Part shown: in pieces, positions 34,625 to 46,100 of the stretch
Layout of the letters: each line of letters begins with the position of its first letter
Numbering within the stretch: the first letter of the stretch is position 1
Source: Hermatobates lingyangjiaoensis
Taxonomy: Eukaryota; Arthropoda; Insecta; Hemiptera; Hermatobatidae
Assembly: GCA_026182355.1 (NCBI GenBank)
Contig: JAPFBL010001617.1
Location: 8,991,001 to 9,055,000, forward strand
DNA length: 64,000 nt
Direction: 5' to 3'
Position numbers and translations under genes: made by a program
Notes under the pieces: model-generated
What the model was told of the DNA's origin: nothing
Database searches by the model: none
Seen by the model: the letters and a program-made list of their open reading frames with translations, nothing else

Positions 34625-36092
34625 CAGAGTTTAATAATTATAGTCAATGAGAAGCGTTGCATAGTCATTACAGTAAAAATTGACAACATTAGATTTCGTT
34701 TTATCGACACGTATAGATTTACAAGAACCAGCTTGGACAAACTCGTAAGCATACAAGATAAGCAGTGGTTTGTTAAACAAGTGGAAAAATTCTATCCTGA
34801 CAGGCAACTGTGTGAAATAGTTACTACAAAGGGAGCCTACCCATACACTTATAAGGCAGTTGGAACAAATTCAAGGACACTTCGCTTCCTCCAAGGAGTA
34901 TTTTTACAACTTGACGAAACGCAATATTTCTAAGGACTATAATAATGCCAAATCAGTGTACGCAGTGTTCAAGTGTCGAAATTTAGGGGAATACTACGTC
35001 TTGTATTCAACGCTAGATACAATTTTGGTCATGATTGTTTTTGATGAAGATAAGAACGAAGTGTATAGGAGATATGGGTTAAATCCAGTGCACTATTTTA
35101 CACACCTAGTTTAAGCTCTAATTTAATGTTACGCGACACCGAACGTACTGTGGGTTTATTCCACCTTCTTATCAAGAAATCCTTCTATGGCGGTACTTCC
35201 AAATTAAATATCAAATATGCAATATTACCAAGTACATGACGAATTATTACCCCAGTAAGCAAACGTCGTGGTCAATCTGTACGTATAAGTCAATAATCAG
35301 CTTTTTAAAATTCATGTTGTTGACTATGCCTGGGAAGAGGATATTTTGACAATGCGATATGGTCTATCCGAAGGAAATTCACGATGCTCATTCAGACTAT
35401 CTCTTTTGTCCGAAGAGAATAGCGGTCAATAGAGGGAATCAGAAAACTTGTTCTCACTTTAAATAATAAGACTATTTCATCCACTGTTTATGCCTCAAGT
35501 AAGCTCTCGACCATGGTTTAATTTGGAAATCGGTCAAAAGAGCGTTTACTTTCAAGCAGACTCTTATTGGATCAAATCATATATTAAATTAAACAAGGAT
35601 AATACAGAACACGGAAAAATACAGAAAATGAATGTTAAATGTTAGACAATTGTACAACATTTTTACAGCATGCATGCCAAGAGTTTACAGTATATTTGCA
35701 AGGACAACAAAATTTAATAGATAAATAATGAGAAATTGTTGGACAAATATTGTAGACCTATATCACGCTTTAGAAGACCAACACATATTTAATGAACATT
35801 TGTTTCCGTTACATTAGCCAGGACAGAAGTGTTCTATAACAAGTCTGCAATAACTGTAGCCAGCATCCTTGTGAAATCAAAATTTATAAAGTAGCAATCC
35901 TTTTATGTTTCAAAACCTGTTTTTAAACAAAACTCATCTACACAAACACAGACCCATTATACTTTAAAATTACCAATGTTGAGGACATCTATGAAAATCT
36001 GGTTGTCATTGAAAATCACTTGGACGCCTCAAATATTCAACCTCAACACAAGCTATTTTCTAATAAAAACAAGGGCGTTCCCTCTGTATAAT
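34625..36092 (+). pseudogene. Polinton/Maverick-type protein-primed DNA polymerase B, broken
   Basis: Broken pieces in order on the plus strand. The first (34640-34860) reads like the exonuclease-side region, with FRFIDTYRF and SLDKLV. The second, from 34860 after a frameshift, has KEYFYNL and LGEYYVLYSTLDTILV, resembling the ExoIII-type Y...D motif of these polymerases. Near 35840-36090 a third piece has EVFYNK, then a motif-C position reading TNTDP in place of the usual DTDS, and VEDIYENL. Part of the palm is deleted or unreadable. Polintons are large self-synthesising elements with virus-like genes; no capsid, protease or integrase was recognised nearby. It is inactive on sequence grounds. 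Confidence 0.8.
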
Positions 36093-36136
36093 TTATATAT
36101 ATAATGATCAAACCACAATATGAAATGGGGAAAAAA

Positions 36137-36179
36137 GACTAAAATCTTTCAACCGTAACAAGCGGTATTCGTCAGAGTC
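36137..36179 (-). ncRNA. Hammerhead-like motif, family A
   Basis: Minus strand: GACT, CTGACGA, stem ACCG/CGGT, GAAA, AGATTT (palindrome lost), TAGTC. Stem I GACT/AGTC is kept. Flanked by GATCAAACCACAATATGAAA, the usual tail. Confidence 0.55.
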
Positions 36180-38370
36180 AAAACCCAACTGTTAAAAACT
36201 GTTGTCAGAATAAACTAATACCAATGCTGTCTACAAAAATGAACTTCAGAAGCACTACTAGTTTACAAAAATAGAGGACTACTAATAAAAGACATGTGAA
36301 CCAATAATAGTTTAAGATTATCAATAAGGAGAGTATATGAAATTTAATGTTATGCAAAGATTTGATAATCAGTATGATTACTGTTGTATACATAATGAAT
36401 CTCTCTCTGTGTATAATGCATGATCAATTATTTTCTCCAAAGTACATATACGTAGACAGCTAATTTAACTATATATTTATTAAATCACTTAAAACTCAAA
36501 AATAAAAAAAGAATTAATAATATAACGTCACTTCCTTGAAAATATAATTGTATGAAATTATTTCAACTTACCTTATAATCAAATAGATGTGCAGAGATAG
36601 TAAGTATTTTTGATTTTCTTATCTCATTGGTGGAAACATGAATGATTCTTAACAAAATATAAAAACTTTCTTTAAAAGAACATGCGAACTATGAAGGAAA
36701 AATATATAACAGTACAAAAGTCAGACTGGCTAGAACGAGCTACCATCCTAGCAAATTAAAGATTGCTGAATGAATCATAGTTGATAACAACTAGATAATT
36801 TCTTTAAAATGATAATCGGAGCATATTTACAACCTTCCTTCCGAGTAACAATTATGATAAGCCGTTCGTTAGATCAGCAACTACAACATTGTATTGTTAA
36901 AAGTTACTAAATTAAAAGAATCACATAAGAAAATTATTCATTTTATTTAAAATGGCATGACAAAAGTAATGTAAGGAATGTGTTGCTTTTTCAACTGTAG
37001 TAATGGTTGAAGGAATTTCTAAATTTTGTTCATAAAAGAGAAATATAACTTCTATTTTTAATCAACATTTCAGAATTATTTACCCCAAAAGTATTTTACA
37101 AGCATCATTTTTTTAATTTTAAGCTCAACTCAAAATTTACTGGTGAAATGGTTAAACATATCCTGCTTTTTAAACAATTAAATAATAAAATTTCAATATT
37201 GTATACTTTTTAATTTTTGAATTGCTTATTACTTTTGTAAATAAAATTCCTTGTAAATCATGAATAATTATTATTAATTTGTTTGATATAACAACATCAT
37301 ATTTTGATTTTAAGGTAGTGAATAATAAAATTTTTCGTAGGCAAAAATAAAACACTAATTTTATTACTTCTTCATAACAATTATTTTTACCCAGTGTTGT
37401 AAACAGCAAAATCTATATATCTAACTTTAAAATAGCAATAATTTAAAAATTTGTGTGGAACTTGATGTTGTCCTGTCCAGTACCCTTTATATCAGCTCAA
37501 ATTAACATCAGACGTAGGATAGTCACTGCCTGGAAGAGGAAGAAAACTCTGAACACATTTTGTCAGTCCGAGACGATGTTCTTTAAAAAAGTAAATATTT
37601 TTGGCAAATTATACCTAGAACCAAGAGGTGAAAGATACTTCTCCGAATAAAGTTAAGTTCAATAAAGAGCTTGAAATTTAAAGTTGTTATATTAACGACA
37701 AAAGACAGCACAATAAAACAATCTGGCATCAATGCAAATAAGACCTTAAGAACTCTGGACCTCGGAACAATAATAATATTATTATTAAGTAGCTTAGTTC
37801 GTATAGGACTGAGGTGTTCTTTCTATCAATGTTTCAAGAGGATGGTTGGTGGGCAACGATGGGATCTTTAAACATTAATTCTACTCTGGCTTTTCGAGGA
37901 GTAGATCAATATATACCAGTTGTATATCTATGACTGGAATGGTGAACTTCTTGGATATACTAAACATATTCGAAAGCTTACCAAGTGTAATTGTTGCAAT
38001 GTATTTTTATGAGACATTACGATAGAACCCCAAACCTCACAGCAGTTGGTCAGTTTGGTTTTTACAAAGGTTTTAAGGTTGTCATATCTGACCCCCCCCC
38101 CCCCCTCCAACACCAATTGTTGACTAACTACCGCTTTGATGGAATTAGGATGCTTGTTACATTCTTTTAGAGAACGCTTGATACGGTTTTTCTATCTTAA
38201 CTTCTTGTCTGGCGGGTCTCCTGGTAGCTTGAGACAGTCATTGTACTGGACGTTTATGTTCATTGTGAGGTTGCATGTATAGATTGCTAACATATTTTTC
38301 ACATTTAAGAAGGAACTTTCTGATTTAAAACTGATGAATTTTTTGATAAAACCCCAGCTTTCTCAAGGAT
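36180..38370. other. Nothing firmly recognised
   Basis: AT-rich. A C-run of about 14 bases lies at 38092. The region 37930-38110 on the minus strand reads CCEVWGSIVMSH, faintly like a LINE segment (YGxEVWG), but too weak to call. Confidence 0.5.
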
Positions 38371-38374
38371 GCAA

Positions 38375-38545
38375 TTGATCAATGGATGAAGAAAGAAGTA
38401 GATAAAATGTGCCTAAAAACTGAATTTGTCGAGGAAATAATAAATATTTACAGGATGATAAAAATATATGTAGAATATCTAAATGGAAGTTGTCCACCTG
38501 ACAACCACTTTTGCAAGCTGAAATTAACTTCTTACGAATAATGAA
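38375..38545 (+). pseudogene. LINE polyprotein C-terminal fragment
   Basis: Reads AIDQWMKKEVDKMCLKTEF and, further on, GSCPPDNHFCKLKLTS. The first part resembles AIKKWMKKKADKRC at 7690, and the second the LTGHxxLNxHLxKLG block that ends LINE polyproteins. Confidence 0.5.
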
Positions 38546-39029
38546 TAATCTTTCTGGAAGAGGTGGAGGAAACCTTTGTACACATTCAATGTGAATGGTG
38601 AGCCATCACATTAACTAGGTAAGCCATCTTGATCATCTAGAAGTTACATATTTTTCGTAAATCATAGGTCATAAGATCATTGTCTCATAAGATCAATAAA
38701 TATGAGACAAGGACAAGTATAAAGTTCAATAAAGAATTATGATTGATAAAATTGCATTGATCAAAACACCATTGCGATAATAAGAACGACGAAGAGAACA
38801 CTAAACCTATTCAAAAGGATAAAGGTTAAATGATGAGTTTCTTAAACTAATCTTGGAAGGGAGTCCAATGACTTGTCATGATATGCCAAAACTATAGAAT
38901 TTGACAATGAACGGAGCTCAGTTGAAGTATTAGAGAAAGTTTTTTTAGCACCCTTCAAAGCTAAATCGATATAAGAGGAGGGGTATTTTAATGAAAGGGC
39001 AATTGACCTAATGTTGTTAATCTCTTCAT

Positions 39030-39640
39030 TAAGGAATTCAGGAGAGCATTAGCCAAACAACTTGATTTTAATATAGTGTTTTCTAATCGTAATAACGTGG
39101 GCAATATGTTAATAACAAACTCCCAGCTAATTAGAGTCCGATGGTATTTATAAAATTCCGTGCAAAAATTGCCATAAAATTTATATTGGTCAAACTGGTA
39201 AATCATTAAAGACATGTGTAAAACAACACCAATACAATGTAAGTAGACAGGAAAAAAGTAGCGCCTTATTCTTGCATATAAACAATGAAACTCATCATAT
39301 TGATTGGACAGGAGCTAAATTTATTTCCTATGAAAAATGAATGTTGTTAAGAAATATTATTGAATCGTCTCTAATTAAATTTAATAGATCAAATATTATA
39401 AACATTAGTAACGGTCTTTTCAAACTTGATACTTTACGAGGGCAATAGCCTCTTCTAAGAGGGTTGACAGCTAGCGGATAGTTTTTTACTCTTTCTTACT
39501 GTACTCCTTTGTTTCCCCAAACATCCCTTTCTGGACATTAGTCCTTTCCTGCGCTTTCACTCTTTTAAAATACCACTTTTCCCTCCCACTCTTCTCAACC
39601 CCTCACCACATGTTTTCTGCATCCAGTGATTCAGTTGGGT
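39030..39640 (+). pseudogene. Penelope-like GIY-YIG endonuclease fragment with 3' UTR
   Basis: FRRALAKQLDFNIVFSNRNN, then after a frameshift [20 protein letters not shown] (GIY...YIG core intact) and [20 protein letters not shown] stop follows at FISYEK. The 3' UTR (39440-39635, including CTTCTAAGAGGGTTGACAGC) is nearly identical to 61840-62010. A hammerhead-like tail comes next at 39645. Confidence 0.88.
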
Positions 39641-39644
39641 TTTT

Positions 39645-39687
39645 GACTCTGATGAAGACCGCTTGTTACGGTGAAAGATCTTAGTCT
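39645..39687 (+). ncRNA. Hammerhead-like motif, family A (PLE tail)
   Basis: GACT, CTGATGA (39649-39655), stem ACCG/CGGT, GAAA, AGATCT, T, AGTC. CTGATGA is the most usual hammerhead core. One T is missing from stem II compared with other copies. Stem I GACT/AGTC is intact. Confidence 0.65.
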
Positions 39688-39750
39688 TGTTTTTCCATTT
39701 CTTATTGTGGTTTGATCATTGATTGTTATTTCACGTGTTTATGTGAAATC

Positions 39751-41320
39751 TATTTTATGGTTAAGACATCTATACCGATTGCTATCCACAATTAACGAAC
39801 ATGTTGTTTCTTATGATATTCAACTGCTTTCTACCTCTTTCTCTTAACGGTTGATAAAAAAAATCAAAAACAAAGCATCTCCAATGAGCTGGGAACTTGC
39901 AATAAAGTTCCTTTCTTCTTCTTCTTTTAACAATCAGTAAAAGCTTGCGTAGCATCTCCATGACAAACAGTAAAGTCCTTATTCATTAAAACTCTTCGAA
40001 ACAAATCAAAAGAGTCATCAATAATTTTTAAGGAACATCTGGTTCTGAGATTTTGGAACTTGCTCAACTAGGCAACTCTTGAGGTACTATAATTTTTATT
40101 TGGTAACATCAGAGCATGGCGAAAAGAGTGAATATTAGACATTAGATGAGGAAAGAGTTGAGAAAATTCAAGAAACTTAGTACGTGTAGCATTTGCAAAA
40201 AGTAGTAAACACACTATTGAATCAGTAACGGAAGAAATCACTAGGAAAATAAAGGTAGACCTCAGTGCATTTGCTCGGTTTTCTTATCATTGTAACTTAG
40301 TTTAAAGTTATTGTAATATATCATAACAAGTTTCATCTAAATTCATATGTTGCCTGAGTGGCAGTCTGCGTGGCAGGTTGTTTGATGACAGAGATTCAAT
40401 CGTAGGAAAAAAATACCCGAAGAGAAAAGCAGAGTCTGAACAACTGAGTTATGCCGTATAACTAAGTTGTCAACAGTTATTGAATATGAAGATTCAATTG
40501 ATGAACAGTAAGAAAAGTTATAGAAAATGCTTAGCTAAGCTATTTATAATTTTAGGCCAACAGAAAATGAGGATAAAAGAAGGTAAAAATGATATATTTG
40601 TACAAATCTGACAACTTAAAAAGATACACCAAACGATTGCAACAACATTCCTCATATCGTAAGAATAGCAAATAAAAGTAATCACCTTATCACAATTCAT
40701 TCTTCTTACACTAAATAAATTGATGTCAGGAAATAGAAGTTCCTATAATACCTACCAATTTTTTTTTTATATAGCGAACGTCCTTGTAAACTTTTCACTT
40801 TTGGCGTATTGATAGGAGCGTGATGCGTGACCTATTTATACGATTCTGTTTATTTTAGATAAAATCACGAATGGTAACTTTGTTACATTATCTAGATATA
40901 CAAATACAGGAAAACAAAATCATTCTCTTCGAAGCGTTGTCATGAACCTACGTTTATGTGCACACTCGAAATAATAAGTGATGATGGACTGGTAAATATA
41001 AAGTATATTACGAAAGTAGTCGATATATGTAAATAAAGAGAATATTTACTATCACCTAAGCATTTTTCAGAGAAAGCTAAGCGAGCTATTCTTTCGTAAT
41101 ATATTCTTGAATATTAGGAAATGAAGTAGCTCACAACAGAGTAAGAACCGAGTCTCCTGTAGGGTACTTATTACTTAATTTAATTCTGGTCAGTCTCGAA
41201 TTAAAATTGATATGGTTCTAAAAATTTTATGTTTACTGTTTGTAGGTACAAGCAACTAATTAATCTTTATAAATAAAATAATGATTTTGTCTGTACATTG
41301 CTTAGAACTGACTCATTTCA
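39751..41320. other. Nothing recognised
   Basis: AT-rich without a supported frame. The right edge merges into the Helitron copy, whose 5' limit is unclear. Confidence 0.5.
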
Positions 41321-41329
41321 AGTTTTCTT

Positions 41330-42613
41330 TACGTTTCATACATTGGAGAAACCGAATCCACCCTTAGAAAAATTTCTGTCGGTTTGTCGGTTTGTCCGCA
41401 AAACTTTGTCACAGGTAAACTCAGCTACCATAAGACATATAAAGCTGAAACTTTTACAGTAGATTTGTGTAGGTCTAACTTAAAATATAGGCTATGAATT
41501 GATTGGAAATTCAACGTAGAAGTGAAGTTATGGACGTTTAACGCAAAAATGTTTGTCACAAGTAAACTCAGCCACCATAAGACATAGCGAGCTGAAACAT
41601 TGACACTGGATTTGTGTGTGCCTAACTTAAAATATGGGCTCTAAATAGAATATTAATTCAGTACAGAAGCGAAGTTATGGGGCTTTTAGCTGTATTTTCC
41701 TAACTTCACAGACAAGTTTGTTTTGAAAATACACAGGTGTGGCAAGTAGGTATTGTTAGTTGATTTTAATTTCAATTAAGCACATGAATATATTGCGTAT
41801 TTGACATCATTGAAATGGTGTTTCACAGAGTTAAGGATGTACTATCTATTGAGAATAAATGTTTTGTAAACGAGCAATTCTCAGCCCTTAATATGAACAG
41901 GCATGAGAAATCAACAAACAAGTTCTTACGCTATATGAAGCCGAGGAAAGAACTTACAAGTCAGTAAAGAGATTGGATTAGTGATGAAGAAACAGTTCAT
42001 TATCTAATTGAATTTCTTGACTCTGAATTTATTTCTCCTGGACTGCCTGCTCATGAGTAAAAACTTAAAGTAGGAGCACCAATGATGCTGCAATTTATAG
42101 CAGTAACAAATTTCATGTTACGAAACATGAGTGCCCCAAAACTGTACAACGGGACACGACTCTGAGTTCGTGCTCTACACAGATATGCCATAGAGGCGGA
42201 CATAATGACTGGATGTGGTATTGGGGAGTCTTCCGAACCACTGTCTGTTTCCATTCAAATGATTGCAAGGTCCCCTCAGAGTCTATTTCGCAATGACGTT
42301 AACTAAGTCGCAAAGGGAGACTTTATCTAACGCAGGAATTCAAGTTAGCGAAACCAAGTTTTTCTCACATGGTCAACTGTAGTTTACTTGCTCAATAGTC
42401 AGAGGTTTGAACTGATTGTTTTTCCATGAACCTGAAGGACAGACAGCTAATGTAGTGTATACAGAGGCATTTGTTTAACACTGTACTAATAATGGTGTTT
42501 TCTACTATTCTATAATTTCTAATTATAGTATTAGTATAATACTATAATTGATATGTTGGAATACCAAGTATAATAGAATTTTTGATTCCGTCAAAGACGG
42601 GTACATTTGCTAG
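41330..42613 (+). pseudogene. Helitron helicase remnant with intact 3' terminus, plus strand
   Basis: Plus-strand frames read LYEAEERTYKSVKRLD, SDEETVHYLIEFLDSEF, SPGLPAHE (stop) KLKVGAPMML, ALHRYAIEADIMTGC, and in another frame FAMTLTKSQRETLSNAGI. These are the C-terminal blocks of a Helitron PIF1-like helicase. The 3' end is a hairpin CCGTCAAAGACGG (42588-42600), GTACATTTG and CTAG (42610-42613) followed by T, as Helitrons require. A 146-bp imperfect tandem repeat (41400-41545, 41546-41690) lies upstream. Confidence 0.88.
41400..41690. repeat. Imperfect tandem duplication, unit about 146 bp
   Basis: GTAAACTCAGC(T/C)ACCATAAGACAT and the following block ending GAAGTTATGG occur twice in a row inside the Helitron copy. 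The minus-strand copy near 26500-26700 has a related block. Confidence 0.8.
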
Positions 42614-43045
42614 TATTATATAAACTAACTAACGTGATTACAGAGGAAAACTTACTATAGTTACTACTATCAAATTTGGTATTCAGATTAAATTCACTTA
42701 ACATTACTATCAATGAAATTAACTGCAAAAATGTATACGGATGATTGTAACAAAAGAATTTTTATGAATTATCAATTACATCATTGATTTGCCCTGATAA
42801 ATTATCAAAATTGCTATAAACAGTAAAAAAACTTTTTCAAGAATTTAAAAAAATATGTTTCCTTGAAAATAGTTAGGGCATTTCATGTTGATATAGTTCG
42901 TTTACATTTAGTTAGGGTACATGTAACATTTAGGTTTGTGTCTTTTGCCCTGTGTTTGTAACCTCCACCAACGTTATCAGAGTGTTAATTCAAATGTGGT
43001 AGGTTTTACTTTTTCTTAAGAGTTTCATATTTGTGTAAATTGAAA
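42614..43045 (+). promoter_or_regulatory. Upstream region of the ORP gene
   Basis: This stretch lies between the Helitron end at 42613 and the ORP start codon. It should hold the promoter and 5' UTR unless an untranslated first exon lies further up. I see no TATA box or initiator that I would defend. Base composition becomes less AT-rich around 42940-42990. Confidence 0.4.
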
Positions 43046-43153
43046 ATGTCCGGCTTTGAAGGTTCTCTTAGTAAATGGACAAACGTCATGAAAGGATGGC
43101 AGTATAGATGGTTTGTTTTAGATGAAAATGCTGGCCTTCTTAGCTATTACACG
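43046..43153 (+). CDS. OSBPL9: ORP exon 1: start codon and first half of PH domain
   Basis: Codes for residues 1-36, from [11 protein letters not shown] to GLLSYYT, the beta1-beta3 part of the PH domain. It ends in phase 0 at ACG|GTATGT. The initiator context is aaaATGt. The PH domain of ORP9 binds PI4P at the trans-Golgi. I cannot place the transcription start; the 430 bases upstream show no clear TATA box. Confidence 0.93.
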
Positions 43154-46100
43154 GTATGTTATGAATCTTTTAATTAATGTAAATTTTTAAGTGAGGGGTC
43201 TAAATAGCTATTAATTACTTGTGGTGGTTCTAAATGCTCGTATTCATTCTTTCAGTTTGGTTTTGATAGTGGTATTGATTTTAGGATTTATTTTGTTTTC
43301 AAGTATTTCATAGTGTATACAAACATATTTACGTTACCTTTGGAAAAATTTATATTACCAGCTATATTACTTTGTGTGACTTTCCGTTTACGTTTTTAAA
43401 AATCTCTCTAATGTATACTGCGAGCTCCTTGTTATATTAAATTAATTTTGGTTTTTACATTGTTGCATTATAGTTCTTGAAGTTGAACAGGTAGGATTCC
43501 GAATGTAGATATAATGACTGAAGATTTGTGTCTGAAAACCTTTTCCTTTTGAAATTCAATTTAGGATTGGTTCAATTTGGCTAAATTCTATTTACCAAAA
43601 CTTGCCATGACTTCAAGTTAATGTTGTAGTCATAAATATGGAAATTACATAGCAATACTAATTTTGATTAGATATTATGACAAATATTTCAAAAAGAATG
43701 TTTATCGACGAAACATTTGTCTCGTATAACCCTATACTGTTAGGAAGTATATTGCTCTAAGGGAGCCATTCATAACAGCCTTTCGAATTTACAAATCACT
43801 TCCAACTAATTTATCAATGTATCTAAATCTTAGAAATAAAAGTATAATCATACACTTTTAGTGTTTGAATTGACAATTTCATATTATATAACTAGTTCGA
43901 AATTTTCGTCAGTGTGCATGAAAGTGCACTTTTTTTGAAGAGGTTTTGTTAAAGTAAACACCACATTTATTTTAGGTGAGTGAATTTGAATACACCCAAC
44001 TTTTGAAAACCATTTCATATAAATCTTAGACCTTTATATGCTTGTAGTCACGTGAAAAAATGGTGCGCGGTGTCAGGAGAGGATGTGTACGTCTTAAGGG
44101 TGCCATAATTGGAATTGATAACGAAGATGACAGTACATTTACAATAACAGTAGATTCCAAAACTTTTCATTTCCAAGCAAGAGACTCTGAAGAAAGGGAA
44201 AAGTGGGTACGATGTCTTGAAGATACAATTGTGAAGCATGGTCTTGTATATAGAGGTCCTTGTCCAGTAAGTGTCTTAGTTGGTTAAAATTTATATTTTT
44301 ACTTTGTAAAATATAGTATGATTAACTTTGAACTTTACGAAACTTTTGAGTTATTAAAATCGTACAAGAATAAGGTTTATTTAGAGCTTAAGTTAAGGAT
44401 TTCAGTTTGATATTATGTTCAAATCTAGATTGGAAATACATTTATGAATCTGGTATTAAGTAATATATTGATCAAAATTGATTATTTCTATATTTATTTG
44501 TGTTCCTTTTAATAGTAACATTGCTTTGTATTAGTTCTCTTTTCTGCAATTTGTATATGAGTAAATAATGTCATAATTAATATATAGACATAGCGAATTG
44601 TGCAACCGGTGTCTAAACTTGATTCATGACAATTATAGCTCTAATACATTTAAAAATTATTTCTATTTGAGTTTATTGTATATTTTTTTTTAAAGTTTCG
44701 CACTGATTCTGGCAAACCATGCACTACAATAGCGGACTTTGACAAAAGATTAGCAGAAGGTGATGCTTATTTACAAATCCTAATTGATCAAACAAAAGTA
44801 AGTTCACGTTTTTATTTTTTTTTTTTTTTAATATGTATGTGTTTGTATAGGAGTAAATTATATCTCTAAAATATAATTCGAAACTGAATTAAACAGGGAA
44901 ATATTTCTTGACTTGCTTTGATTAGATCATTTTTTGTTCTTACATGAATAGTGAATTCATGTAATATAGTGAACCCAACAGTCATGACTACCCAACAGTC
45001 CTATTTTACTAAATTAAAACTTTTTTTCGCTAATTGGGTAGTCAATTACTATGTGGTACTCACTCATTACTAGAAATTATGGTAATAGTCTCTATGGAAA
45101 CCATTTTTGTAATAAATATTGTTTTAAGTAATTTTAATGTTACCTTGTAATTGAATCATTAGTTTTATTAATAAACCTTTTTGTGTGAAGATTTTTTCCA
45201 TCATTTCCAGCAAAACGTTTTGTTCATTTTTCCAATGTGTGCCTGTGGTTAGCTGTTCTGTTCAGTTATAATAAAATCTCAGAATATAATTGTTGATACC
45301 CTTAATTTTTTTTTAATACTACTTTACCCAGTCTGTTGTAATTTTTAATTTTTTAGCAATGTTTAATAACTATTTACATAGTCAAAGTTATATTTGTAAG
45401 TAACTAGTATTCCCATAGGAATATACTTTTTCAAGGCGTTTTGAACTTTTGTTCAGGCTTGGAAGTTAATTGTAAAATTAAAAAAACATGTTCAAGTTAG
45501 GAACGAATCAACAAAAATTGGTACAGGCTTGCCAGAGTAGGTTAAACATAAAGGGAAAAGTAAGTGAGGGCCAGATTGGATGTTTTGTTTATGGAGAAAA
45601 AAATAATTTCAGAAGATAATATGACAACATAATTGATATTGATATTATCCAGTAATTTCTGGATATTTATTGTGTTTGTTGTGAAACCTGGACATTGTTA
45701 CCTTCCAATTGACTTCGATCCTTATCCATCTATCAAATCAAATTGAGTCATGCTGTTATGGAAATGGACCAATACTGGTCGATGGTCGGTGAAGAAGTTA
45801 TACGAGGGATGATGTTCTAATTCTCCTTACATAAGGTTATGGAGTTTTTATTTCATTATGTACTTCACAGAGTTAAAAATAGGAGTAAACTACTAGTTGG
45901 TGTTTATGTATAATTTTTCACCAATTTTGTAGTGTTGTAGGATTTATATCAAAATATATAGGTCATACCTGTATAACAGCTGGATTTAATTTTGGTAAAC
46001 TTTTTTATGTTTAACAAAATGACAATTTCTTCATGCCTGGGTTATTTTAATGTATTTGTTAAAATAACTTGACTCCTTATTGTAGGTAATTGCTACCTGT

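Noticed and set aside
37928..38116. LINE-like segment on the minus strand (CEVWG)
   Set aside because: Only a few residues resemble the LINE YGxEVWG block and the surroundings add no support.
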